From positions 1-61,603 of IMG/VR virus record IMGVR_UViG_3300022885_000015: 61,603 bases of DNA; one strand, 5' to 3'. Shown piece by piece: positions 1 through 7,050 of the stretch. The stretch's first letter is position 1. Every line of letters starts with the position of its first letter. Source of the DNA: a virus. The notes under the pieces were generated by a model. That model was given only the letters and a program-made list of their open reading frames with translations, was not told the origin of the DNA and did not search any database. The translations under genes were made by a program, and so were the position numbers.

Positions 1-48
1 ACGGTGACCTTCGTTTGTAGTAATTGTCTCTTTAATCATCTTTTCCAT
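1..48 (-). CDS. 5' end of a gene cut by the left edge
   Basis: An ATG at 46-48, preceded by GGAGAAAGACG, opens 16 codons that run off the window (MEKMIKETITTNEGHR). A sigma70-type promoter lies just upstream. Too short to identify. Confidence 0.6.
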   Translation of the reverse strand, partial: MEKMIKETITTNEGHR

Positions 49-82
49 CGTCTTTCTCCGTATCTAACGTTTGTTACAATGT

Positions 83-118
83 TATTTATAATATAATGTA
101 TTTAGTACGCAATGTCAA
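83..118 (-). promoter_or_regulatory. sigma70-like promoter overlapping a late-type box
   Basis: On the minus strand TTGACA (113-118) is followed after 17 nt by TATATT (90-95), and TATAAATA (83-90) follows directly. The site could serve both host polymerase and a T4-type late factor. It would drive the gene cut by the left edge. Confidence 0.6.
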
Positions 119-126
119 GGACTTTT

Positions 127-423
127 TTAACAAAAATATAATTTAAACATAACCGCTAAACTCTCATCATGCATATAAAGACGAATACGTCTTCTAGTAT
201 GCACAAACTTTGCGTTATGTTCAGCTAACCATTCCTTAACATGGTCTCGTGGAACAGCTTTATAAATAGGCTTCCCGTTCAGGACTTTGACAATTCGTGG
301 GAAAGAAATTCTCTTGACACTATCAAAATTTCTCCAATAACTAAATTCCAAATAGTAAGGAAATGCTCGGTAATTATCACCCACGGCTTTTTTTGAAAAT
401 TGAGCGTTTTCGTATATTTTCAT
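127..423 (-). CDS. FKL-tail family small protein (98 aa)
   Basis: A basic 98-residue protein of unknown function. The last residues, HDESLAVMFKLYFC, are a divergent form of the FKL tail, and EWLAEHNAKF stands where relatives have the W-x3-N-C-x-G segment. The ATG directly abuts the stop of the gene at 424-777 (TAAATG), so translation is probably coupled. Membership of the family rests on the C-terminus only. Confidence 0.7.
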   Translation of the reverse strand: MKIYENAQFSKKAVGDNYRAFPYYLEFSYWRNFDSVKRISFPRIVKVLNGKPIYKAVPRDHVKEWLAEHNAKFVHTRRRIRLYMHDESLAVMFKLYFC

Positions 424-777
424 TTAATTTCGTCGCATTTGTGCAATTTCTTTTGCAAGTTCTTTATTATCTTCAAAAACGGGCACGGCGTTAGATTTAT
501 GCATCGTAGCAATTCCAATCAGCTTGCGCTCACCGGAATAAACGTTTTCTTTCCTCTTGGGTGCTATGCCTTTAATGCTATCAAGGGTTGTAGCATTAGA
601 ATGCTCTGTTACTTGTGTAGGTTTATATGTTTTCTTTTTCTCTTTTTTCGGATGGCTTGCACTTACGCCCATACTTCGTAAGAACGCGGCGTGGTCTGCT
701 TCCGCTTTGATTTGATTGGATGTTTTTTTCTGTTTTCGCTTTTTAGACGTTGTATTTGTATAGATAATCCCAGCCAC
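424..777 (-). CDS. conserved phage hypothetical protein (GERKLIGIATMHKS type)
   Basis: The frame is open from 990, but its first part lies inside the kinase gene in another frame. A GTG at 775-777 with AAAGG eight bases upstream gives a 117-residue protein and is the start I prefer. The N-terminus is Lys/Arg rich. The C-terminal half, with YSGERKLIGIATMHKSNAVP and then KEIAQMRRN, resembles a widespread phage protein of unknown function, from memory. No catalytic motif is visible. Confidence 0.65.
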   Translation of the reverse strand: MAGIIYTNTTSKKRKQKKTSNQIKAEADHAAFLRSMGVSASHPKKEKKKTYKPTQVTEHSNATTLDSIKGIAPKRKENVYSGERKLIGIATMHKSNAVPVFEDNKELAKEIAQMRRN

Positions 778-796
778 AATAGATGCCTTTATTAAA

Positions 797-1291
797 CTAA
801 TAGTTTCGGATCCACGTAAAATTAACAAACCCTTCTTTCTTCGACGGGCAATTATAGCTCTTAGCGAAATTCTCCATAACGTGTTCTGGAATATGCTTGT
901 CTTCCATCTTCTCACGGTGGCGAAGCCTCTTTTCCAATTCCTGTGGAAGAAGCTGGAAATCAACCGCTTCGATATAATAATCTTTTTCAAGAGCCCGTTG
1001 AAGACGAGGTCGGCGAACCTTTTCGCTCATATTCGTCTGGTCCCAAATAATGTTCTTACCTTCATTGAAAGCGCTAGTAGCGCGGGCTTTCGATATCTTA
1101 GTAGCCTGACCAATATGCTTCTTAAAGGCCTGACTATAAGTCAAACCTTCCGGCTCTGCCAGTTCCATGACGACATCATCGGCACTGATGATTACGTATT
1201 CCTCATCAGTCTTCGACAAGAAATCCCTTAGCCAGGTGCTCTTTCCAGAGCCCGGAAGTCCGATAAGCATAATGAAATGCGGCTTGCTCAT
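797..1291 (-). CDS. P-loop nucleotide/polynucleotide kinase-like protein
   Basis: Walker A GLPGSGKS lies at residues 11-18 when counted from MSKPHF. A mid-protein DQTNMSEKVRR segment and a later Arg-rich lid-like stretch (LEKRLRHREK) follow. This matches the kinase half of T4 Pnk and related AAA_33 kinases, but no phosphatase domain follows (164 aa). Expected role: phosphorylating 5'-OH ends of nucleic acid or a small substrate. The frame extends to an ATG at 1333 through a repeat with three in-frame ATGs; the ATG at 1291 has AGGAATAGAG upstream. It is the first gene after a strong sigma70-like promoter. Confidence 0.8.
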   Translation of the reverse strand: MSKPHFIMLIGLPGSGKSTWLRDFLSKTDEEYVIISADDVVMELAEPEGLTYSQAFKKHIGQATKISKARATSAFNEGKNIIWDQTNMSEKVRRPRLQRALEKDYYIEAVDFQLLPQELEKRLRHREKMEDKHIPEHVMENFAKSYNCPSKKEGFVNFTWIRNY

Positions 1292-1333
1292 ATCTCTATT
1301 CCTATTCCTATTCATATCTCTATTCCTATTCAT
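1289..1333 (-). repeat. short tandem repeat creating three successive starts
   Basis: Units of AATAGG and AATAGAGATATG repeat on the minus strand, giving ATG codons at 1333, 1315 and 1291 in one frame. The downstream two have an AGGAATAGAG-like ribosome site. The kinase N-terminus may therefore vary by MNRNRD-type units. Confidence 0.7.
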
Positions 1334-1338
1334 ATTGT

Positions 1339-1367
1339 ATTATAGCACCAGTCTATGATAATGTCAA
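1339..1367 (-). promoter_or_regulatory. sigma70-like promoter
   Basis: TTGACA (1362-1367), 17 nt spacer, TATAAT (1339-1344) on the minus strand: a perfect consensus match a few bases upstream of the kinase start region. Confidence 0.8.
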
Positions 1368-1369
1368 TA

Positions 1370-1678
1370 TCAAAAATTAACCAACTTAAACATGATAGCA
1401 TCATCTTTGTTTTCAAAATAAAAGAATCGGTTAGAGTTTAAAAACCATCTTCCTTCGATTTCAGTCTTACACCATTCAACCATTTTTTCAAGTGATTTTT
1501 CATCATCTACTTTAGATGACGCTGGCCTCCCAGGGGTAACAAAGCCATAACGCCGTTGCAAAACTTTAACACAGTTCCATGTGGCATACTCACACGATAT
1601 TGATCGGCGGTTTGCGTCTGGTTTGGGTGGCTGATATCGAAGCTTTCTAGCAAGAAAGCCCATTCGACTCTTGGTCAT
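1370..1678 (-). CDS. FKL-tail family small protein (102 aa)
   Basis: The protein is basic at the N-terminus (MTKSRMGFLARKLRYQ). It ends with EWCKTEIEGRWF and then FENKDDAIMFKLVNF, a clear family tail. The ATG overlaps the stop of the HAD gene upstream. Function unknown. Confidence 0.75.
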   Translation of the reverse strand: MTKSRMGFLARKLRYQPPKPDANRRSISCEYATWNCVKVLQRRYGFVTPGRPASSKVDDEKSLEKMVEWCKTEIEGRWFLNSNRFFYFENKDDAIMFKLVNF

Positions 1679-2406
1679 TACTCTAGGCCGTGTAAAAGGG
1701 CAATCGAGTTAGATGCACTGGTGTGAAGGATAAATCGTCCACCAAGGGCTTCCCAAGGTGCCCGGGCCTTCTCTCGATCGTCGATAAGAATTGCCCCGTT
1801 AAGAGTTGGTGTTCCCATGTACTCGGCAGCCTTTGCAGCCTTTTCCCTGGCCATGCAAACGATCACCGGAACGTTTGACCCAAGTTCACGTGCAACCCAT
1901 GCACGCTTCTGTCCTTCGGCCCAATTACCCATCGGCTTTCCGGTTAGAATGACAGGATTCATGGTTTTTGCAACAGACCAAAGCTGGTCAGCATCGGGCA
2001 TTTTTTCCAAGCTGTTATAGAAATCTGGTCCGCCCTTGAATGTCTGACCTGCGGCAACTTCATGATAGGCCAGTTCGCCACGCTTGGTTAGCGTATAGCG
2101 AATGCCAATTCCTGGAATATCAAATTTGTCCAGAAGACCTTCCTTGACCATTATCCCAACAACCTTTGATCCCTTCCCCTTAATGAATCCCAAATCATCG
2201 ACTGAATTGGCAGCGTTCTTTGACGCACGTTTTAAGACCACACCACGTTCGCTACCGGGAGAAATTACCAAATCAGCAATTTTATGCCAAAACGTTTGAC
2301 CCTGCACAGAGGCGGGTCGACCAGTTAGCTCAATGATTCTCTTATCGAAATCAGCCATAACACCGTCGAGGTCGACGAACAAAGGATTTAAATCATTCAA
2401 TTTCAT
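1678..2406 (-). CDS. HAD-superfamily phosphatase-like protein with an inserted winged-helix-like segment
   Basis: HAD motif I is FVDLDGVMADFD (D12, D14). Motif II-like VILTGKP and motif III/IV-like ILIDDR follow in the C-terminal half, as in 5'(3')-deoxyribonucleotidases. Between them, near residues 85-125, a helix-rich stretch ending RYTLTKRGELAYHE looks like a small winged-helix domain, which is unusual in the cap position. Likely role: nucleotide dephosphorylation. The ATG at 2406 has GGAG six bases upstream; an earlier in-frame start at 2433 lacks one. The gene follows a consensus promoter. Confidence 0.75.
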   Translation of the reverse strand: MKLNDLNPLFVDLDGVMADFDKRIIELTGRPASVQGQTFWHKIADLVISPGSERGVVLKRASKNAANSVDDLGFIKGKGSKVVGIMVKEGLLDKFDIPGIGIRYTLTKRGELAYHEVAAGQTFKGGPDFYNSLEKMPDADQLWSVAKTMNPVILTGKPMGNWAEGQKRAWVARELGSNVPVIVCMAREKAAKAAEYMGTPTLNGAILIDDREKARAPWEALGGRFILHTSASNSIALLHGLE

Positions 2407-2424
2407 TTTATTCTCCATTTTCTT

Positions 2425-2452
2425 ATTATACACTATTTAATTGGGTTGTCAA
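2425..2452 (-). promoter_or_regulatory. sigma70-like promoter
   Basis: TTGACA (2447-2452), 16 nt spacer, TATAAT (2425-2430), minus strand, directly before the HAD gene. The -35 box overlaps the stop codon of the previous gene. Confidence 0.8.
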
Positions 2453-2625
2453 CTTTCTTCTGTTCCCCAGAAAAGTTTAAACATGACGGCTGAATTTCTG
2501 TCAATGTTTTGAAAATAAGAAATTACTAACGACGAAGCTATAATAATGATCAGACTCATAGTTATACAAAAATACTTCACAGTATCTTTGTTTATTAAAT
2601 TAAAAATATATCTATAAACCTTCAT
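2449..2625 (-). CDS. FKL-tail family membrane peptide (58 aa)
   Basis: ATG at 2623-2625 overlaps the preceding stop as ATGA. The product has a short basic N-terminus, one hydrophobic helix (SLIIIIASSLVI) and the tail NSAVMFKLFWG. It is too short for many gene callers. Function unknown; it looks like a single-pass membrane version of the family. Confidence 0.7.
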   Translation of the reverse strand: MKVYRYIFNLINKDTVKYFCITMSLIIIIASSLVISYFQNIDRNSAVMFKLFWGTEES

Positions 2626-3050
2626 AAAACTGTAAGCCTAAATAGTGTTGCATCTGTTTCCTTCTGGAAGAATACATGTTTCCGTCCAAGAATATATTTT
2701 CCCTCACAGTATTCTTTAGACCAATCTAAAAAATCTATTCCATTCATTTCACCACTTTCTATCATATAATATAAAAGAGCCAGGCTGTATATTTTGAATA
2801 TACCCGGATTTCCATTAATATCATCGCGGCGTTGTATATAAAACTTCAATCCGTTAGAAAACATCATCAATTGAACTATTATGCCAACAGTAGGCAATAA
2901 TATTGCAGGTAATAACGCTGACCAGAAATCTGACCCTGTTTTGTCAAAACATACTGATAATGCAATCATGCATACAACAAAATATAAAGACCAAAATATT
3001 ATAATATATCGATCTAACAATGATTTACATAAATACTTATATGCTCTCAT
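2622..3050 (-). CDS. FKL-tail family membrane protein (142 aa)
   Basis: Two hydrophobic segments near residues 16-35 and 45-65 (IIFWSLYFVVCMIALSV, LLPAILLPTVGIIVQ) predict two membrane passes. The soluble C-terminus carries DWSKEYCEGKY and the tail ETDATLFRLTVL. Start and stop are coupled to both neighbours by ATGA overlaps. Function unknown. Confidence 0.75.
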   Translation of the reverse strand: MRAYKYLCKSLLDRYIIIFWSLYFVVCMIALSVCFDKTGSDFWSALLPAILLPTVGIIVQLMMFSNGLKFYIQRRDDINGNPGIFKIYSLALLYYMIESGEMNGIDFLDWSKEYCEGKYILGRKHVFFQKETDATLFRLTVL

Positions 3051-3379
3051 GGTAACACCATCCTACAAAATACAGCATCGTTCACATCTTCAAAAAACAC
3101 ATCGTATATAACCGAGTCTATCACAAAGAAATCAATGGTCCATTTATTCTCAACATTGTTAAAAATCCATTCAAGCATGTCTGGTAATTTAAAATTCCCG
3201 TCAACACATACCTTGAATCCCAATTTCTTTTTATTAGCATCGGAAGGTGGTAGATTTATTAACTATCTACCACCCTTTAATTCTTGTTCGTCTCGAGTTA
3301 GTGTTCTAAGAACCTCTGTATACGAGGGGCGACCATACCCAGCACATTTCCGAAGTTCCAGTGTAAAATTATTATTCAT
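3047..3379 (-). pseudogene. FKL-tail family gene interrupted by an in-frame TAG
   Basis: From the ATG at 3377-3379 the frame reads 38 codons (MNNNFTLELRKCAGYGRPSY and on), then TAG at 3263-3265. It continues in the same frame for 71 codons to TGA at 3047. The second part holds EWIFNNVENKWTI and the tail EDVNDAVFCRMVLP, and its stop overlaps the next ATG. The TAG sits at the edge of a perfect hairpin. It is either a recent pseudogene, two separate ORFs, or a readthrough gene. Confidence 0.6.
3246..3274. repeat. perfect 10-bp hairpin inside the interrupted gene
   Basis: GGTGGTAGAT and ATCTACCACC flank a 9-base loop. The minus-strand TAG that interrupts the gene spans the loop/arm boundary. No T-run follows, so it does not look like a terminator. 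Confidence 0.75.
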
Positions 3380-3409
3380 TAAATGACGTGTAAAAAGCGA
3401 TATCATTAA

Positions 3410-3580
3410 TTACTCCGTGAATACCAATTTAAACATTGTAACATCGGAATAGCTTCGAAACAAGACATAGTTCTCAGTAATGGTCCATTTTTCCTCACAC
3501 GTAGTTTTGGCCCACTCGTTGATAGTAGACTCATCAACGTTTTCTCGTTTGACCATATATATTTGATTTGATTTGTTCAT
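3410..3580 (-). CDS. FKL-tail family small protein (56 aa)
   Basis: The ATG at 3578-3580 overlaps the previous stop (ATGA). The product begins MNKSNQIYMVKRENVDES and then reads EWAKTTCEEKWTI with the tail SDVTMFKLVFTE. It is almost a bare family domain. Function unknown. Confidence 0.7.
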   Translation of the reverse strand: MNKSNQIYMVKRENVDESTINEWAKTTCEEKWTITENYVLFRSYSDVTMFKLVFTE

Positions 3581-3999
3581 TCTATGAACGCCAATTTATA
3601 CATAATAATATCCGATTTTTTCTGGAATAAAATATACGTATGCCCAACGATGCAATCTCCTTCACACCCGGTGTTGGCCCATTCTTTTATCTTATTGTTT
3701 AAGTTGTCTTTCTCTATTAAGTAATAGAAAAATGGGGAAAATCTAGGAGTAAAACTTAAATCATCTCCCATTATTCTTGGACCAAGAATAATTCGATCGA
3801 GCGATATTTGGAATACCAACATGAATGACACAATAATTGCTGAGAATACTAATAGCGGGAATAAATAAGCCGATTCATCTGTTGTTATCGAATGAATGAC
3901 TACGGATAATAATATTACCATTAACCAAAAACCTGCCACTGGCTTTGAATAGTTACCACCCGCCATAATATCTTTACAAATTTTGGTTATTACGATCAT
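3577..3999 (-). CDS. FKL-tail family membrane protein (140 aa)
   Basis: Two hydrophobic segments (VAGFWLMVILLSVVIHSI and LFPLLVFSAIIVSFMLVF) precede a soluble part with EWANTGCEGDCIVG and the tail KKSDIIMYKLAFIE. The organisation matches the two-pass relative at 2622-3050. ATGA coupling on both sides. Function unknown. Confidence 0.75.
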   Translation of the reverse strand: MIVITKICKDIMAGGNYSKPVAGFWLMVILLSVVIHSITTDESAYLFPLLVFSAIIVSFMLVFQISLDRIILGPRIMGDDLSFTPRFSPFFYYLIEKDNLNNKIKEWANTGCEGDCIVGHTYILFQKKSDIIMYKLAFIE

Positions 4000-4388
4000 T
4001 CTAGATAAATTCCTTCTGGAAACATCAGTCTAAAAAGTAACACGTCTGATTGCATTTCAAAGAACATTTCAAATGAATGCTCTTTTGGGCCAATATTATA
4101 GAAATCTGAAAACCATTTCCCGTCCGTATTCTGTGCCCATTCAAGAATATGGCTAAATTGAAAACGGGGACATAATACCGAATATTTTAAAAGTTCATTA
4201 TCAGATGTATGATGTGGCGGTGGTAGGAAATTCTTAAATCTACCAGAAGATAAATCAGCCTCACCCTTTCGTATATTCATAATAGAATATGTTCCGATAT
4301 CTACAACTGTTCCGTCTGCAACAAGAGTTGGTTTTGATGGGCCAACGTAATATACCACTCTCAATTTTATAATGTCTCTAATACGCAT
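3996..4388 (-). CDS. FKL-tail family protein (130 aa)
   Basis: A soluble, mixed alpha/beta sequence without membrane segments. The C-terminus carries EWAQNTDGKWF and then FFEMQSDVLLFRLMFPEG followed by IYLE. Its stop overlaps the ATG of the next gene. Function unknown. Confidence 0.75.
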   Translation of the reverse strand: MRIRDIIKLRVVYYVGPSKPTLVADGTVVDIGTYSIMNIRKGEADLSSGRFKNFLPPPHHTSDNELLKYSVLCPRFQFSHILEWAQNTDGKWFSDFYNIGPKEHSFEMFFEMQSDVLLFRLMFPEGIYLE

Positions 4389-4403
4389 TGCGGTGATCTT
4401 CCA

Positions 4404-4751
4404 TTATCCAAATTTAAGCTTAAACCAAAGTGCTTCTTCTTGGTCGGTAAAGTAAAATCTAAATATTTCCTCTTCATCAAGAATCATATAATATGGATGA
4501 TTAACATTTTCAAATATCCAATATACTATCTCTGATGGTAGATCTATTATTTTAGTTGGCATTATCATGTAAGCTGCAATTTTTGGATACTGGATTGTTA
4601 TTATTGGTTTTATTAAACAGCATGGAAACTCTTTCAAAACTTTCCACCAAAAATACCTAGGACAGGGTCGGTAATACTCAGTATGTTTAAGGTTCTCAAC
4701 CCACGGTAACATCATTGGTTGTGGCATATATGTGCTAATATTCAAAGTCAT
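4404..4751 (-). CDS. FKL-tail family protein (115 aa)
   Basis: Many Trp, Tyr and Pro residues occur in the first half. It ends WIFENVNHPYYMI and FTDQEEALWFKLKFG, a full family tail. Its ATG overlaps the stop of the next gene upstream (ATGA). Function unknown. Confidence 0.75.
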   Translation of the reverse strand: MTLNISTYMPQPMMLPWVENLKHTEYYRPCPRYFWWKVLKEFPCCLIKPIITIQYPKIAAYMIMPTKIIDLPSEIVYWIFENVNHPYYMILDEEEIFRFYFTDQEEALWFKLKFG

Positions 4752-4966
4752 CCAAACATCAATTTAAATTCAACTGCATCTTCTTTCCGCTGGAAATTAA
4801 ATTCAGAGCCAAAAAAGTGGCAAATCCATCCTATATCCCTTAACTCTGTTCTAAGATCTTCACACCATTGTCTAGCTTCTCTTATTCGCCTAGCTCGGTC
4901 AAACGGTAAATCATCACTGCGGGCAAGTAATATTATTTTATAAACACCAATATTTTCAATTTCCAT
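4748..4966 (-). CDS. FKL-tail family small protein (72 aa)
   Basis: The ATG at 4964-4966 is preferred to an in-frame GTG at 4975. The protein has a beta-rich start, a helical REARQWCEDLRTELRD segment and the tail FQRKEDAVEFKLMFG. The whole protein resembles its neighbour at 4978-5205, suggesting tandem duplication. Function unknown. Confidence 0.75.
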   Translation of the reverse strand: MEIENIGVYKIILLARSDDLPFDRARRIREARQWCEDLRTELRDIGWICHFFGSEFNFQRKEDAVEFKLMFG

Positions 4967-4977
4967 TATACACACTT

Positions 4978-5205
4978 TTAACCAAAAATCAACTTGAATT
5001 CTATGGCGTTTTCTTTTTTTCTAAAATGGAATTCTGCGCCATACCATATAAAATCCCATTCATCTTCATCGGAATCCAGGTCTTCTTTCTTTTCTAGCAA
5101 CCATTTCTGAGCCGCAGTTACGTAATCAAAATCATCTTGATTATAATCTCGGTGGTCAGTGCGTTCAACAAGCCTAACAACATAATAATCGTCGAAGATC
5201 TGCAT
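4978..5205 (-). CDS. FKL-tail family small protein (75 aa)
   Basis: The ATG at 5203-5205 lies one base after the ureohydrolase stop; a TTG at 5220 is also in frame. YYVVRLVERTDHRD, WLLEKKEDLD and the tail FRKKENAIEFKLIFG parallel the paralog at 4748-4966. Function unknown. Confidence 0.75.
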   Translation of the reverse strand: MQIFDDYYVVRLVERTDHRDYNQDDFDYVTAAQKWLLEKKEDLDSDEDEWDFIWYGAEFHFRKKENAIEFKLIFG

Positions 5206-5206
5206 T

Positions 5207-6145
5207 TTATTTGGTACCAATACTTGGTGCTATACCAGAAATATAGTTCCATGCTATTGAACATGCCGCTAGGCTAGTTATTTGACCAACATCATACATC
5301 GGAGAAACCTCAACAACGTCCATACCTTTCCAGTTTAGATTTCTTAAACCATGTAAAAGGAGCATTGCTTCTTGAGTAGTAAATCCTCCCGGTTCAGGCG
5401 TTCCGGTTCCTGGAGCATAAGCTGGATCGAGTCCATCAACATCGAAGGTAAGATAAACTGGTGTGTCATTTAATTTGAAATCTATTCTTCGAGCAATTTC
5501 GGCCATTCCTTTCTCATGGACAAAATCGTAATCCCAAACTGTCATCCCCAAGTTTCGGAGATTTTCAACGTGGGTTGGTTCCGAAGGGCAACGTATACCA
5601 AGCATGAAAGAATTCTCTACATCAACCAACCCTTCCTGTACTGCATGATAAAGCCATGTTCCATGGGCAATTGGTGCGCCATAGTTTTCTGACCAATAAT
5701 CATGATGAGCATCAAAATGGACGATGGCCATTGGCTGTTGATTTTGTTGATAAAACGCTTTTAGGATTGGATAAGTGATAGTGTGGTCACCCCCAAGTAT
5801 AACCGGATGAACTCCAGATTTTAAGATTTGTTCCATTTGGATAGAAATTAAATCAACGCTTTTTGTAATATCACCAAGTACCAAATTAAGATCACCATAG
5901 TCTACAATCTTTGCATAATTAACGGGATTACACCCATAACGGGGATTGTCACCGGAACAACGTCGCAAACTAACATCACGTATATCAGCTGGTCCCATCC
6001 GTGTTCCTGGGCGATTAGTCGTCCCTAAATCTAAAGGAATGCCAATTACAGCAATATCAACATCCGTTAAATCCTGTGTATAAGTTGAACGCATAAACGT
6101 TCTAATACCTTGGTAAGGAGGCTTACCGCCATCGATGCTTGACAT
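5207..6145 (-). CDS. agmatinase/arginase-family ureohydrolase
   Basis: At 312 residues the protein has the usual family length. All six Mn ligands are present: H121 in LGGDHT, D145/H147/D149 in HFDAHHDYW, D235/D237 in TFDVDGLDP. The GTGTPEPGG segment is also kept. These enzymes release urea from agmatine or arginine. The sequence looks agmatinase-like, but substrate cannot be fixed by eye. In infection it could raise putrescine for DNA packaging or alter host nitrogen flow. It sits inside the run of small accessory genes. Confidence 0.88.
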   Translation of the reverse strand: MSSIDGGKPPYQGIRTFMRSTYTQDLTDVDIAVIGIPLDLGTTNRPGTRMGPADIRDVSLRRCSGDNPRYGCNPVNYAKIVDYGDLNLVLGDITKSVDLISIQMEQILKSGVHPVILGGDHTITYPILKAFYQQNQQPMAIVHFDAHHDYWSENYGAPIAHGTWLYHAVQEGLVDVENSFMLGIRCPSEPTHVENLRNLGMTVWDYDFVHEKGMAEIARRIDFKLNDTPVYLTFDVDGLDPAYAPGTGTPEPGGFTTQEAMLLLHGLRNLNWKGMDVVEVSPMYDVGQITSLAACSIAWNYISGIAPSIGTK

Positions 6146-6149
6146 ATGC

Positions 6150-6377
6150 TTAACTCCAAGTCAATTTCAATAATACTTGTTCTTCCTTATTTACATCCTT
6201 CGTGTTCTTGATATTTTCCGCAATCCATTCATTGGGTATTTCGTTCCCATTTACAAACCACAACGAACTTCCATCCACTCGTTCGACCGCCGGTCCAGTA
6301 GTTTTGTGTAAAACACCGTCTTTTAACCACACCACGTTACTACCTGAAAAATATTTACCGTTTAGTTTAAATACCAT
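6150..6377 (-). CDS. small MORN-like repeat protein with an FKL-like end (75 aa)
   Basis: The frame is open from 6527, but the upstream part overlaps the next gene. The ATG at 6375-6377 overlaps that gene's stop and gives MVFKLNGKYF. WLKDGVLHKTTGPAVE and then DGSSLWFVNGNEI match the dG-x-lH-x3-GPA repeat known from phage and bacterial MORN-variant proteins. The end EEQVLLKLTWS is FKL-like. Function unknown. Confidence 0.65.
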   Translation of the reverse strand: MVFKLNGKYFSGSNVVWLKDGVLHKTTGPAVERVDGSSLWFVNGNEIPNEWIAENIKNTKDVNKEEQVLLKLTWS

Positions 6378-6714
6378 AGGATAATGTAAAAAGAACTTTT
6401 TGTTCTTTACTCCAATTTCCATCTTCAGGGAAACCGTTTTCCTTGATCCACTCAGCCACTTTAAATTGATGGCTAACCGTTCCCACTTCCCAAATATCAA
6501 AATTCCAACTATATTCTGATAATTCATAAAACTTGGGGAACATTGAATCTAGTGGTCCACTATATTGTCGATGTGTATGGTCGTATCCGCCAGATACGGT
6601 TAAGGCACCACACGAACATTTTTGCTTCAAGGCTGTCGGTGTGCTTTCTAAAAGATTACCGCAATTGTTACATCTAGCAGCATTACGGGTAAGCCTTCGG
6701 CCAGGGACTAGCAT
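6367..6714 (-). CDS. zinc-ribbon small protein with an FKL-like end (115 aa)
   Basis: The N-terminus has RNAARCNNCG and QKCSCGALTVSGG, a four-Cys zinc ribbon preceding a Gly-Gly turn seen in small phage proteins. The C-terminus VAEWIKENGFPEDGNW ends in KEQKVLFTLSYGI. It is a close paralog of the gene at 6718-7050. Function unknown. Confidence 0.75.
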   Translation of the reverse strand: MLVPGRRLTRNAARCNNCGNLLESTPTALKQKCSCGALTVSGGYDHTHRQYSGPLDSMFPKFYELSEYSWNFDIWEVGTVSHQFKVAEWIKENGFPEDGNWSKEQKVLFTLSYGI

Positions 6715-6717
6715 TTC

Positions 6718-7050
6718 TCACCAGTCTCCCCATGTTAATTTATAAAGAGTATAATGCTCGATATCCCAGTTGCCATCTAAAGGAAATCCATTTTCAATCA
6801 TCCATTTTTCGACATCTTCGTCGCGGGCTGACCATTCATAAGGCTTTCGGAAATATCTTTCATGTTCCGATAGATCAATAAGATCAACTATAACATTTCC
6901 TACACGTTTAAGATAATCTTTCCCACCATCGATAGAAATTGAAGAACAAGAACATGTAACATAATCATGACGGTGACGACTCTCAATAATATCCCCGCAC
7001 GTTCTACATTCCGCCTTATTACACATAATTCGGGTATCAGGTAACATCAT
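6718..7050 (-). CDS. zinc-ribbon small protein with an FKL-like end (110 aa)
   Basis: MCNKAECRTCGDIIES and VTCSCSSISIDGG form the same four-Cys ribbon as the downstream paralog. VEKWMIENGFPLDGNWDIEH and TLYKLTWGDW close the protein. Its ATG overlaps the RNA ligase stop (ATGA). The pair looks like a tandem duplication. Confidence 0.78.
   Translation of the reverse strand: MMLPDTRIMCNKAECRTCGDIIESRHRHDYVTCSCSSISIDGGKDYLKRVGNVIVDLIDLSEHERYFRKPYEWSARDEDVEKWMIENGFPLDGNWDIEHYTLYKLTWGDW

Noticed and set aside
797-990. N-terminal extension of the gene at 424-777 to an ATG at 990.
   Set aside because: The extension overlaps the P-loop kinase gene in another frame and reads as a shadow; the GTG at 777 has a ribosome site.
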